Notes: a model not told the origin generated them from the sequence alone. A DNA stretch of 64,000 nt from Siniperca chuatsi (GCF_020085105.1 NC_058055.1:28776872-28840871), one strand, 5' to 3'; numbered from the stretch's first letter, positions 45,725 through 56,587 are shown. Numbers and translations: made by a program.

Positions 45725-47777
45725 TTCTTCTTCTGTTGTGTTTTATGGCGGTTGGCGTCCCTAATTGCGCATTACCGCCACCTGCTGGATTGTAACAGCT
45801 TCACAGTTTAAACTTTAAACATTGTCCACCCAACGTGATCCCATGCCACAGTCACTTCTCTAACCCGGACCCAGCTGTCTGAGTTGGTGCAGCTCCTTCC
45901 CTCAGTGTAACATCTGGATCCTCTCCAGATGTGTCCACAACATTCAGGAAACCTCCTTGCAGCGTCCAGCACCATCTTGATCCTTTCCGACTTCCCCTTT
46001 ATTTCAGCCGCACAGTTTATAACCATGGCAATAAATGCCAGAAATCGCTTCTTGTATATACTGATGTTTTGCTCGTCTCCATTTCCTTTTGCACTGCCAC
46101 CATTTCACCGTTCCTCTCCATTCTCTTAACAGCTTCAGCGTATGACTTTCCCTTTTCCGCTCTGATCTTATTCATTTTTATTTCCTTAATTCTTTTTGGA
46201 CACTGTGCTGATCCCGTATGGTGGTTTCCCCTCGCAGTGCAGGCACTTTGCTTGCTCTTTCTCCACGTTACAGTTGTCCTTCCCACATCTCTGTGTCTGA
46301 CATAAAACACTGGATGTCGATACATTTCCGGAATCTTGGTGTCCTGTTTGATAGCAATTTATGTTTTGAGCAACGTGTCACTAAGCTTGTCCAATCATGT
46401 TTCTATCACCTCAGAAACAAAAATATGATCTATTTTAAATCTTAGTGATGCAGAAACTGCTGTTCCTGCTTTTATCTCCTCACGCCTTGATTACTGTAAC
46501 AGCCCGTTCACTCGTCTTAATCTAAAAACTCTGACAGACTGCAGACTGTACAGGACTCAGCTGCTCGGCTGTAAACCAGGACCCAGAGCTGCGACCACGT
46601 CACACCTGGTTCAGCCTCTTTACATCGGCTCCCTGTTGGTTTCAGGATCGATTTTAAGATCTTGTTGATTACTTTTAAGGCTCTTCATGGCTCCAGACTA
46701 TATGTTAAACCTTGTAATCCCTTATGAACCTTCAGGTAGTCTGAGATCTTCGGGCAGGGGTCTCCTGTCTGCTCCTGAGTCCAGGATGGAAACTAAAGGG
46801 GACAGAGCTTTGGCCATCAGGGCCCCGAGGCTCTGGATCAACCTGCCCGAAGACATCAGGCTGTCTGAGTCAGAGTCTTCGTTTAAGTCTCGTCTCAAAA
46901 CACATTTTTATCTGAAAGCAGATCCTGATTTTACCTGAACTGTTTATTTTATTGTTTTTGTGTATTTGATGTGTTTTATTTCTTTATATTTCATCTTTCA
47001 CTGTGGTGTTTTATTTTTCTTGTTGTGAAGCACTTTGTGCTTTGTTTTGATAAGTGCTCTATAAATAAAGTTTTATTATTATTATTTATTATCTCCCACA
47101 TCTTCTGCTTCCTCTACATCCTGCAGCAACATGTCCATATTCCTGACAGCAGAAACATCTGAGAGGCGCTCTCTCATACGGCCTCACCCTGTAGCCTACA
47201 TAGTCTAGGTACACTCTCTCTGGTAATTCCCCCTCAAAAGTCAAACACACTGAATTACTGTCCTGCTTCTCCCCATTTCTGAACCTTGTCATCCTTCTTG
47301 CCTCACACACATCTTCAACCTCCCGAAATGACTCGGCCTCCACCGACAGCGGCACGCCGCTTACTACTTCTTCTTCTTTACTTCTGCTCCGAGTGGGAAG
47401 CAGTCCACACTGCTGTGATCTCCAAATGCATGAATCTTCAGGGCTTTATCTCTCTGACGCTTTGACACACATTCAATGATAACCACCCCACTTCCTGTTA
47501 TCCTGACCGCTCGTACATCTCCGAGCTTCCCTCCTACAAACTTTCCAACCATGTGGATCCTTGAAAATGGCGTCTGTTTGTGTCACAGCTACCATCCCGA
47601 CAAGATACTTCTCCTCTTTCTGACCGGATTCACTTGAGTTACTCTTCTTCCTTTTCTTTTTATTTTCAAATCCTCTCGAGTCCTCGTTTCTAATTTCGCG
47701 CTCTGATTCCTCCTCTGACTCCATTTCCTCCAAAATAAAAGCCGAATACGCGTCTTCTTTTTTTTTTTCTCCTCCAA
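45725..47777 (-). mobile_element. Gag-only (ORF1) LINE-type remnant, split by a nested LINE
   Basis: Minus frames from 47777 down to 47104 encode a charged N-terminus, then GSGVVIIECVSKRQRDKALK, LPERVYLDYVGYRVRPYERA and a CCHC zinc knuckle (CFCCQEYGHVAAGC, C-X2-C-X4-H-X4-C). The same protein resumes at 46280-45800 with HHTGSAQCPKRIKEIKMNKI, GKSYAEAVKR and NCAAEIKGKSERIK. This is a gag-like ORF1 of a non-LTR element, with several frame breaks. It ends on the minus strand with an AGGTGGCGGTAATGCGC segment, CGCCATAAAACACAAC and an AGAAGAAGAAG tail. There is no reverse transcriptase between gag and tail, so the copy is a gag-only derivative or internally deleted. Confidence 0.7.
46291..47093 (+). 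mobile_element. L2-like LINE inserted into the gag element, with TSD
   Basis: It encodes a tail fragment (PYEPSGSLRSSGRGLLSAPE, AIRAPRLWINLPEDIRLSES, SFKSRLKTHFYL) and ends CTATAAATAAAGTTTTATTA then a TTATTATT tail. TCCCACATCT flanks it at 46281-46290 and 47094-47103. Removing the insert rejoins the two parts of the minus-strand gag remnant. Confidence 0.85.
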
Positions 47778-47779
47778 AA

Positions 47780-48179
47780 ACCTTATTTGATGAACAATAA
47801 CAGTGAATTCCTAATAATCAATAACAGTCCAAAGACAAAAGGAACAGAATGAAACAGCAGCAACGCTGCAATAACCATAAACAATAAATAAATACATACA
47901 TGTATAAATGGGTCAGTAAAATGAAACAAAATAAGTTTGAATTTCAGGGATCAATAATTAAAATTTCCACAAAAAATAAACTAAAATGAATCACTGTATT
48001 ATCGTTGTGTCAGTTACATATTACGACTCATTTAACAAAACAGACAGAAGGCCCATAACGATGATAATGATGATAATAATAACAACAACAACAATAAAAA
48101 TAACTAAATAAAACAAACAATCTTGGTCATAACACAAGAAACTGACACATAACTTGACATAGTTGTTTTATTGTCTGGT
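47780..48179. repeat. AT-rich segment duplicated at 55232-55425
   Basis: The run from TATAAATGGGT (about 47906) through GTTACATATTACGACTCATT to GATGATAATGATGATAATAA (about 48090) recurs at 55232-55415 with few differences. The rest is AT-rich and unassigned. Confidence 0.75.
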
Positions 48180-49640
48180 GTGCATCAGAAAGTATCTGTA
48201 AAGAAGAGAAATGATTCTCTAACTTGTTTAAAAACCAAGTTAATTTACATAAATAAATGTGATGTGATCTCACAATACCTTATTACCCGACTAGAACGCT
48301 GCGCTCCCAGGATGCAGGGTTACTTGTGGTTCCTAGAGTCTCCAAAAGTAGCCAGAGCCTTCAGTTATCAAGCTCCTCTCCTGTGGAACCAGGTCCCAGT
48401 TTGGGTTCGGGAGGCAGACACCATCTCCACATTTAAGAGTAGGCTAAAGACTTTCCTCTGTGATAAAGCTTATAGTTAGGGCTGGCTCAGGCGAGCCCTG
48501 AACCATCCCTTAGTTATGCTTCTATAGGCCTAGACTGCCGGGAGACTTCCCATGATGCACCTCTTTCCTCTCTCCTCCTCTCCCTCTCCATCTGTATGCA
48601 TTTTTATCCCATTACTGCATGTTACTAACTCGACATCTTCTCTCTCCCGTAGTTTTGTGCTTTCTCGTTTCTCTCCTCTCTCCTTCTGTCGCTTTCAGCA
48701 GGTATTTCTGCCTCCGGAGCTGCAGAGTCTGGATCTGTGGTTGTGGGCCACCTGCTGCCCCCGTGTTCCTGCAGAGTCTGGATCTGTGGTTGTGGGCCAC
48801 CTGCTGCCCCCGTGTTCCTGCAGAGTCTGGATCTGTGGTTGTGGGCCACCTGCTGCCCCGTGTTCCTGCAGAGTCTGGATCTGTGGTTGTGGGCCACCTG
48901 CTGCCCCGTGTTCCTGCAGAGTCTGGATCTGTGGTTGTGGGCCACCTGCTGCCCCGTGTTCCTGCAGAGTCCGGATCTGTGGTTGTGGGCCACCTGCTGC
49001 CCCCGTGTTCCTGCAGAGTCTGGATCTGTGGTTGTGGGCCACCTGCTGCCCCCGTGTTCCTGCAGAGTCTGGATCTGTGGTTGTCGATCACCTGCTGCCC
49101 CCGTGTTCCTGCAGAGTCTGGATCTGTGGTTGTGGGCCACCTGCTGCCCCGTGTTCCTGCAGAGTCTGGATCTGTGGTTGTGGGCCACCTGCTGCCCCGT
49201 GTTCCTGCTCGACAACTGCTACTACAGTTGTTGTTATTGGCTCTGTTACTGATGCTGACATTATTTTTCCTAAAGCTGTCATTCCTGTTATTATTAATTT
49301 ATTAATATTAACACTACAATTACATTTCTACTATTTTAAAAATTCTAGGTGGTATTTGCGTTGTGCCTCCCTCTCCCCCTTCCCCCCTACGTCAAACCCT
49401 CTCTCCCTCTCTCTCTGATGGCCGCTCACAATTGAGTCTGGTTCTGCTCGAGGTTTCTGCCTCTTAAAGGAAGTTTTTCCTTGCCGCTGTGGCCAAATGC
49501 TTGCTCATGGTGGGATTTGTTGGGTCTCTGTAATTAATATTATAAAGAGTTCGGTCTAGACCTGCTCTGTAGGAAAAGCGCAATGAGATAACGTCTGTTA
49601 TGAACTGGCGCTATATAAATAAAATTGAACTGAATTGAAT
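48180..49640 (+). mobile_element. L2-like LINE 3' end with long 3' UTR
   Basis: The plus frame at 48271-48479 encodes ARAFSYQAPLLWNQVPVWVR, then EADTISTFKSRLKTFLCDKA and a stop, the C-terminus of a fish LINE protein. The downstream UTR includes GAGGTTTCTGCCTCTTAAAG, ATGGTGGGATTTGTTGGGTC and the end GCTATATAAATAAAATTGAA. The UTR has been expanded by the minisatellite at 48716-49208. Confidence 0.8.
48716..49208. repeat. Minisatellite of about ten 48/49-bp units inside the LINE 3' UTR
   Basis: The unit runs from TTCCTGCAGAGTCTGGATCT through GTGGTTGTGGGCCACCTGCT to GCCCC(C)GTG. Units of 48 keep the frame and those of 49 shift it, so all frames carry open runs (up to 288 residues plus strand, 196 minus strand). 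One unit has CGATCA for GGGCCA (49083-49090). Confidence 0.95.
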
Positions 49641-49682
49641 TCATAACAGAAGTTATCTCATTGCACTGTTCCTACAGAGCAG
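49562..49682. repeat. Inverted repeat formed by two opposed LINE ends
   Basis: CTGCTCTGTAGGAAAAGCGC... and, after the LINE tail, its near reverse complement TCATAACAGAAGTTATCTCA...CTACAGAGCAG form arms of about 42 bp. The same arrangement occurs at 55651-55771. Confidence 0.85.
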
Positions 49683-49777
49683 GTTCAGTATTTCCATTTT
49701 CTGCGACTTTATACTTTTACTACACTACGTTTCAGAGAGGAATATTGTGTATATTATGTTCAAATTTACTTTCACTT

Positions 49778-49953
49778 TGGATTCCTGAGAACAGCTCAGA
49801 CACTGAAACCCGTTACCGCAGAATGACTCTCACTCTGACTTGAGATGTTTTTTTAAACTGACTTAGTTTTACTAGAGTCTGATTGTTGATTACCTCGTCC
49901 ATCGATATGAGCAGCACATCATGAAGCATCATGTCACACAGCGAACATCACTG
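49778..49953 (+). repeat. Promoter-side block of the duplicated gene family, copy 1
   Basis: From GATTCCTGAGAACAGCTCAG to CAGCGAACATCACTGCTG, nearly identical to 55052-55230 and 56219-56397. All three stop matching at the same place (CACTGCTG) and continue differently. Confidence 0.85.
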
Positions 49954-49954
49954 C

Positions 49955-50810
49955 TGTTTGGGATCATGTCGCTGTCGCTCTGCATGTGGACGAACAGGTA
50001 CCGTCACCCTATTTTTGAAGAGAGCTGAAAATGACACTGGATTGTTCTGTCCATATTCTAAAGATAAATGTCCAAAGCAGATCTGCAGTTTCTGGGCAGA
50101 TTCTCCCACCACTCAGCCTGACCTCCCAGCTCCCAGGTCCCAGCTCTCAGCTTGACCTCCCAGCTCCCAGCTCCCACCTCTCAGCCTGATCTCCCACCTC
50201 CCAGCTCTCAGCCTGACCTCCCACCTCTTAGCTCCCACCTCCCACCTCTCAGCCTGACCTCCCAGCTCCCACCTCTCAGCCTGACCTCCCAACTCCCACC
50301 TCTACCAGCTCCCATCTCTTAGCTCCCAGCTCTCAGCCTCACCTCCCAGCTCCCACCTCTCAGCCTGACCGCCTGACCACCTCTCAGCCTGACAGTTACA
50401 TGTGTTACTGCAGTACAAAAGTAGATCCTGACTGTTAGAATATAGACAGAAATTTCCTTTATAGTCCTGAATTCTACTGTAAGAGATTCTGTATTATACT
50501 GTATCTAACGTTAATGGGAATCTGAGTTAGCACTTAGCATGGCTGCTAACAATCCAGCCCTGCATCCTCACAGCCTTCTGCAAAGATCCTGCAGTTGTTC
50601 TGCTCGTCATCTTCTTCTGTTCTTTTTCTGTTTTAGGTGCTGAACATTGATGGTGACCGACTGAGAGAGAACCTTAAGTTCTGTAGTCGAGAAAGTGTTC
50701 AAATCAATCGTACTTGCACTTTTGATGACTTCCCTGTAGCTGAAACGCTTGTTAACGAATTGTGGCCCGACTATCCCTCACCACTGGAGAAAGCTGAACA
50801 GCTAAATTAA
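49955..50810 (+). pseudogene. 5'-truncated copy of the duplicated fish gene (end of exon 3 and exon 4)
   Basis: The promoter-type block is joined at about 49954 to the middle of exon 3 (WDHVAVALHVDEQ, to 49997, donor CAG/GTACCG). An intron of about 640 bp follows, then exon 4 at 50637-50810, an open 57-residue tail ending with TAA. Compared with the fuller copy at 56702-60563, everything from about 56397 to 58137 is missing. Exon 4 differs from its partner at 10 bases, all altering amino acids. A normal AATAAA lies at 50871-50876. It could still be transcribed from the attached promoter-like block but lacks most of the protein. Confidence 0.8.
50096..50390. repeat. Short CT-rich VNTR in the intron of the truncated copy
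   Basis: Runs of CTCCCAGCTCCCACCTCTCA and GCCTGACCTCC over about 0.3 kb. The equivalent array in the other copy (58283-58945) is about 0.66 kb. Confidence 0.9.
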
Positions 50811-53800
50811 GGGAGTCTGTAGTTGTTTCAGATATTGTTTTGTATACTGAAACACAAGTTTGGCCTTTCCAATAAACCTTTATTCTTCTGGAAAAAAACA
50901 TGTCTTCATTGGGTTTTTTTCTTTTTACAGCTGTGATAATTGAAGGGTTAATATAATCTCTGTTTTAATTAATGTTCTTTTATTATGCATTTAAGGTAAT
51001 ATCAATCCAACTGGTGTTGGTTTATTTATTTTAAGAGTTTTAATATAAGCTCTACAAACCATTTGATTCTTTGACGTTCGTGGTAACCAGGGGCGATTCT
51101 ACCCTGTTTTATAGCGTATTATATTTTTTGCTTAGTGCTTCTCTTCCTGTGTGCACTGACATGACAGTGAGCTGCTGTAACGAAAGAGTTTCCCCTCGGG
51201 GATCAATGAAGTATTTCTGATTCTGATTCTGATTCTAGAGTTTGGCCTTCAGTTCAGTTTTTACTAATTAAAGTTACATTTCCCAGTAATGCCACAGTGG
51301 CGGTCTCTGTCAAGCTGGTATCTGTATGTCTTTGGCAGCCAACTGCCGTGGAAAAGGGGTGTTAAAATTTGTTTAGGAACGTTCTCACTGCCGTGTAAAG
51401 GGTGAGAAATAAAACTTTGCTAACAATTGTTTTTATTTCCAACATATTAATGGTACATGAAAATACGTGGTAGTCATGAGAATGTGGGATTTACATAAGA
51501 AAAATAAATCTGTACATCAAATGTGAAGCATTTCGCCATTGTTCCCCACCCAATCCCAAGAAAAAATTAATTAATGATGTAAAAATGAATAAATACGTTT
51601 AAAAAAAATAATTTTCAGCAGCTTGGTTTCTGAAATGTTTCAGTAAGAACAATGATGGAAATAATTAACTTCTAATGGAGTATTTTCAGTGTCATATTGA
51701 TACTTTTACTTAAGTAAAAGATCTGAATACTTCTTCCACTGCCACATCACTCACGCTTATCACATGTGTTTGCTGTGTTAGTGAGGCAGCTAGCCAGCTA
51801 TAGTTTGTCAGTACAGTCAGTAACGTAGCAGACTGAAAGGTTAGCATCAGAGCATCTCTTCATCATTCTGCAGCTCAGCAGACGACGGTGAGGCGGTAGT
51901 TTGAGTCTGGTGTTGACTTCACGCTACGTTGTTACCGAGCTGCTGAGATGCTGTAAAGTAAATAAACAACGTCACCATATTTTACACTCCTGTGACAACA
52001 GTCATGCCACTCATGCTTATCATACTCGTTTCTGCCTATATGTTCTAACATTAATAAGTGTAACGGTACTGTCACATGTATTCACACCAAACTCTTTTGT
52101 TCAGGACTCAGAGTTTGGTACGCCCTCCAAACCGAACACTTCCAGTTGCTGCATTTCCAAAATTTAGAATTCAAAAGTATGTTTTTCCACAGGATAGTTG
52201 AAAGTTTCCCCTGAACGTTAATAGCAGAAGCGCTGTTCATCTCTGAACTCGGCAGCAGCGAACCACGAGTTAATGTTTGTGACTGTTATACATTAACAGC
52301 GAAATATTGCTAAAGATAAGATGTTTTAATAAGAAAGAACATTTCTGATTGAAGTTCAGTCCATTGAAATACTGGTTTGGAACAGCATGCGGCATAAATC
52401 TCATAGCTTGTTAGAGTAGAGAATACGTGGTTTAGTAGAGAGGATATCAGACGTTTTGCCAGTGACTTCACTTATTACATTAAAGTTATTTTTGATATAT
52501 CTAAATATAAAAATAAATTCATCATTAAGTTCAATATACATTGTTGTATTTGTGTTTTCTTTTATTAATACTTCTTTAAATTATTAAATTCCCAGTGAAG
52601 ATAACTGTTTCAGTGCACTGATGTGTGACTAAAGTTCATTGTTAAGCTGTAAAATATCCTGCCTCCATTACATATCTTTGTCACAAGTTTATATACATAT
52701 TTATATACAACAATATATATAAAGAATGTCGGCCGATATATGGATATTGACTTTTTACTCCCTAATATCGGTATCTGCATGGGCCCCAGAAATCCAGTAT
52801 CGGTCGGGCTCTACTCACAAGGGACAGAAGTGGCAGGGGTGGCCAGATATTGGCAAGCCAGTGCAGGCAGCTGTAGATGGACCCCTGCAAGAGGTGACAG
52901 CCACTGCAGTGGACACTCTTCCATGATGATGCTGGGTTCTACTTTATAGAGACTCACAGCCCTGTTAGGCCCCATTTCATCATCTGAATCTGAGTCTGAA
53001 GCCAACAGCAGGACATTTTACTGCTTTAATACTTTAAGTACCTTTTCCTGAATATACTTACATACTTTCATACATAGTATTTGTACAGTGTGGTATTAGT
53101 ACTTTTACTGAAGTAAAGTATCTGAGTACTTCCTGCAGCGCTGCATCTTAACATGCTACCTGGATCACTTATTATTTCCTTGTTCCATTACACAGAGTGA
53201 GTCTAATCCTCCAGTGAGTACCAGCAGGTGGCAGCACGACTCATTATCTGACTGATCTCCGACTCTGTGGAGGAAACAAACAACATCAACATGTTCGGCC
53301 TGCAACACAAAAAGTAGTTTGGATTATTATTGATCATTTGTCCTGAATTCATCATCAGTTTGTCTTTAATCCAAACTCACACTAACAGCTCAGTGGTGGA
53401 AAGTACAGTTGGAGGTACTTGTACTGTACATTTTATGCCTCCTTATACTTCTTCTCCACTACATTTATCTGACAGCTGTAGTTACTTTGCATATTAAGAT
53501 TTAACAAAGAAAACATGTGGTCACTTCATTAAATATGATTCATAGTTAAAGATTAAGCTAACAGGAGTTAATTAAAATGAGCTCCGAGCCGACCAACAAC
53601 ACGAACATGCTGTTTACATGTTAATGCATCAATAATAATAATCCAAAAATATAACATACTATATAATAATAAAACACTCTGCAAGGGGTCATTTTACATT
53701 ATGAGTAATTTGAAAGTTTAAGTACATTTTGCTGATCTAGTAAGTAAAGTAAGTCCAGCTGAGGCTGATGGGAACGTCATCAGTTCTGCAGGTATTTGGT

Positions 53801-53865
53801 CAGAAACCAAAGTGTTGGACACAACAGCTGCTGAGATGTTTCAGTCTCAACCAAAGTGGAGGACA
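50811..53865 (+). repeat. 3' flank of the truncated copy, segmentally duplicated with 60564-63650
   Basis: About 3.05 kb aligns by eye with the flank of the other copy, with scattered substitutions and small indels. It holds a LINE-type tail (CAATGAAGTATTTCTGATTC, about 51205-51235), a strand-symmetric ACTTAAGTAAAAG-type repeat near 51710, and the end of repeat B (53755-53865). The mirrored open frames (for example 51901-52167 and 61645-61911) come from the duplication and match no family I know. Confidence 0.9.
53221..53235 (+). promoter_or_regulatory. CTCF-like core motif, duplicated at 63030-63044
   Basis: CCAGCAGGTGGCAGC matches the vertebrate CTCF core (CCASYAGRKGGCR). It is preserved exactly in both copies of the segmental duplication. 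Binding is inferred from sequence only. Confidence 0.4.
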
Positions 53866-54150
53866 GACAGGCAGGCAGACAGGCAGGCAGGCAGACAGGC
53901 AGGCAGGCAGACAGACAGACAGGCAGACAGGCAGGCAGGCAGTCAGGAAGGCAGACAGACAGACAGGCAGACAGGCAGGCAGGCAGGCAGTCAGGAAGGC
54001 AGACAGACAGTCAGGAAGGCAGACAGACAGACAGGCAGACAGGCAGGCAGGCAGGCAGGCAAGCAGGCAGTCAGACAGGCAGACAGACAGTCAGAGAGAC
54101 AGACAGGCAGGCAGGCAGGCAGGCAGACAGGCAGGCAGACAGGCAGGCAG
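53866..54150. repeat. (GGCA/GACA)n array at the end of repeat B
   Basis: GGCAGGCAGACA-type tetranucleotides with CAGTCAGGAAGG interruptions, starting right after repeat B's AACCAAAGTGGAGGACAGAC. All three plus frames are open and Arg/Gln-rich, a repeat artefact. Confidence 0.95.
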
Positions 54151-54154
54151 GTGC

Positions 54155-54733
54155 TTGTGCAAGTGTTTGTAGCTAAATTTAAGGAAGCAATCCCATCTGT
54201 ATTTAATTCAATGTTATGTCTCAATGTAACAGAGGACTCCTATGCAAATCGCAGCCCCTCCCAAATTGACCATCTAGTTCATAGTGTTGCAAGCTCACTG
54301 TGAACGACACTTGATTCTGTCGCTTCTCTAAAAAATAAGATAATAAAACAAAGAAGGTTAGCTCCATGGTATAACCCCCAAACCCGCAAATTAAATCAAA
54401 CATCGCAAAAACTTGATAGGAACTGGCGTTCCAACAACCTGGAAGAATCCCGTTTAGTCTGGCAAGATAGTCTTAAAACATATAGGATGGCCCTCTGTAA
54501 TGCCAGAGCAGCTTACTACTTATCATTAAAAGAGGAAAATAAGAACAACCCCAGGTTTCTTTTCAGCACTGTAGCCAGGCTGACAGAGAGTCACAGCTCT
54601 ATTGAGCCATGTATTCCTATAGCCCTCAGTAGCAATAACTTCATGAGCTTCTTCAATGATAACATTTTAACTATTAGAGAAAAAATGTATCACGTCCTGC
54701 CTTTAACCGGTACCAGTTTACCAGTTTGTTGAC
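54155..54733 (+). mobile_element. L2-like LINE, segment before the reverse transcriptase
   Basis: The plus frame, with a stop near 54301, encodes LKNKIIKQRRLAPWYNPQTR, RNWRSNNLEESRLVWQDSLK, ARAAYYLSLKEENKNNPRFL and FSTVARL. This is the linker between endonuclease and reverse transcriptase in fish L2-type LINEs. The endonuclease and transcriptase are missing. Confidence 0.75.
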
Positions 54734-54735
54734 AA

Positions 54736-55042
54736 TAGGCCTGATTACTGGGCCATCATGGAAACAAAAGAAGGTCAGTTTGAGGTGAAACTAGGCAGGG
54801 TAAACAGCAGACACTCAGGAAGACTCCTTCCTGAGGGCGGGGCTTAAGCAACACGGAGTAGAAAAGGTTTCAGTCGTAGTCATCTGGACACTGTTTTCAG
54901 AATCAAGACGTTTCGGCTCCCATCCGGAAGTCATTCTCAATGGGAGCCGAAACGTCTTGATTCTGAAAAGAGTGTCCAGATGACTACGACTGAAACCTTT
55001 TCTACGATAGAACACTGCTGGACGAATGAGGGACTACACCGC
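54736..55042 (+). mobile_element. Penelope-like element with a near-perfect 64-bp foldback
   Basis: It begins near AATAGGCCTGATTACTGGGC and includes CTTCCTGAGGGCGGGGCTTA. Positions 54858-54921 and 54942-55005 are reverse complements with one mismatch, separated by 20 bases. The tail is GACGAATGAGGGACTACACC. The right flank is CTTTCACTTTTG, the site also used by the copy at 55870. Confidence 0.85.
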
Positions 55043-55047
55043 CTTTC

Positions 55048-55540
55048 ACTTTTGATTCCTGAGAACAGCTCAGACACTGAAACCCGTTACCGCAGAATGA
55101 CTCTCACTCTGACTTGAGAAGTTTTTTTAAACTGACTTAGTTTTACTAGAGTCTGATTGTTTATTACGTCGTCCATCGATATGAGCAGCACATCATGAAG
55201 CATCATGTCACACAGCGAACATCACTGCTGTATAAATGGGTAATTAAAATGAAACAAAATAAGTTTGAAATTCAGGGATCAATAAATAAAATTTTCACAA
55301 AAAATAAACTAAAATTAATCACTGTATTATCATTGTATCAGTTACATATTACGACTCATTTAACAAAAGAGACAGAAGGGCCATAACGATGATAATGATG
55401 ATAATAATAACAACAACAAATGTGGGATGTTGCATGTCTTCCTACATCACATGATGACTCACAGTTTCACTCAGGACAATGCCAGATCTCTTTAGAACAG
55501 CAACTGGGTGTGGTTTACATTTATTATAAATGCTGCCCAA
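55048..55540 (+). repeat. Promoter-side block of the gene family, copy 2, no exons
   Basis: Positions 55052-55230 match 56219-56397, and 55423-55540 match about 56480-56590 (ATGATGACTCACAGTTTCAC, AACAGCAACTGGGTGTGG, TTATAAATGCTGC). Between them the segment 55232-55420 is a copy of 47906-48100. A LINE 3' end begins where the first exon would follow. Confidence 0.8.
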
Positions 55541-55857
55541 GGTTTCTGCCTCTTAAAGGAAGTTTTTCCTTGCCGCTGTGGCCAAGTGCTTTCTCATGGT
55601 GGGATTTGTTGGATCTCTGTAATTATTATTATAAAGAGTTCAGTCTAGACCTGCTCTATAGGAAAAGTGCAATGAGATAACTTCTGTTATGAACTGGCGC
55701 TATATAAATGAAATTTAACTGAATTGAATTCATAACAGAAGTTATCTCATTGCGCTGTTCCTACAGAGCAGTTTCAGTATTTCCATTTTCTGTGACTTTA
55801 TACTTTTACTACACTACGTTTCAGAGAGAAATATTGTATATTTTATGTTCAAATTTA
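55541..55857 (+). mobile_element. LINE 3' end plus flanking block, copy of 49450-49777
   Basis: It shares GGTTTCTGCCTCTTAAAGGA, the 55651-55771 inverted repeat and the following block to TTCAAATTTACTTTCACTTT. It shows that LINE and promoter block were duplicated together. Confidence 0.85.
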
Positions 55858-56220
55858 CTTTCACTTTTGTCGTAGAAAAGGTTTCAGTCGTAGTCATCTG
55901 GACACTGTTTTCAGAAACAAGACGTTTCGGCTCCCATCTGGAAGTCATTCTCAATTGTGAAAATGGTCTGAGAACTCAGAAATTTAAGCTACTCTGTGTT
56001 GCTTAAGCCCCGCCCTCAGGGAGGAGTCTACCTGAGTATCTGTTGATTACTCTGCCTAGTTTCACCTGAAACTGACGTTCTTTTGTTTCCATGATGGCCC
56101 AGTAATTAGGCCTCCCAAACGTCTTGATTCTGAAAACAGTGTCCAGATGACTGCGACTGAAACCTTTTCTACAATGGAAAACTCCTGGACGAATGAGGGA
56201 CTACACCGCTTTCACTTTTG
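55858..56220 (+). mobile_element. Penelope-like element with 12-bp target duplication
   Basis: CTTTCACTTTTG at 55858-55869 and 56209-56220 flanks an element of about 339 bp: left arm TCGTAGAAAAGGTTTCAGTC, the pseudo-LTR, the inverted arm and the tail ending CTACACCG. The copy at 49638-49790 is the same locus type without the insertion. Confidence 0.9.
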
Positions 56221-56580
56221 ATTCCTGAGAACAGCTCAGACACTGAAACCCGTTACCGCAGAATGATTCTCACTCTGACTTGAGAAGTTTTTTTTAAACT
56301 GACTTAGTTTTACTAGAGTCTGATTGTTGATTACCTCGTCCATCGATATGAGCAGCACATCATGAAGCATCATGTCACACAGCGAACATCACTGCTGCTT
56401 CAAGACAGACTGGAGCAGCACACACAGCTGATCATCTGAAAGTGAGGAGATTAAAGTGTGTTTAGGAATATGTGTGTGTGGAATGTTGCATGTCTGCCTA
56501 CACCACATGATGACTCACAGTTTCACTCAGGACAATGCCATATCTCTTTAGAACAGCAACTGGGTGTGGTTTATATTTGT

Positions 56581-56587
56581 TATAAAT
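56581..56587 (+). promoter_or_regulatory. TATA box of the duplicated gene family
   Basis: TATAAAT lies 121 bases before the ATG at 56702, in a block conserved in the copy at 55423-55540. The spacing allows a 5' UTR of about 90 bases in the same exon. Confidence 0.5.

Noticed and set aside
48552..49418. 288-residue Cys/Pro-rich plus frame and 196-residue minus frame
   Set aside because: Created by the 48/49-bp minisatellite inside a LINE 3' UTR.
53768..54303. Arg/Gln-rich open frames
   Set aside because: Translations of the GGCA/GACA tetranucleotide array.
56520..56535. AGTTTCACTC in the gene-family promoter as an interferon response element
   Set aside because: It matches only half of the ISRE consensus. 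It is too weak to claim interferon control.
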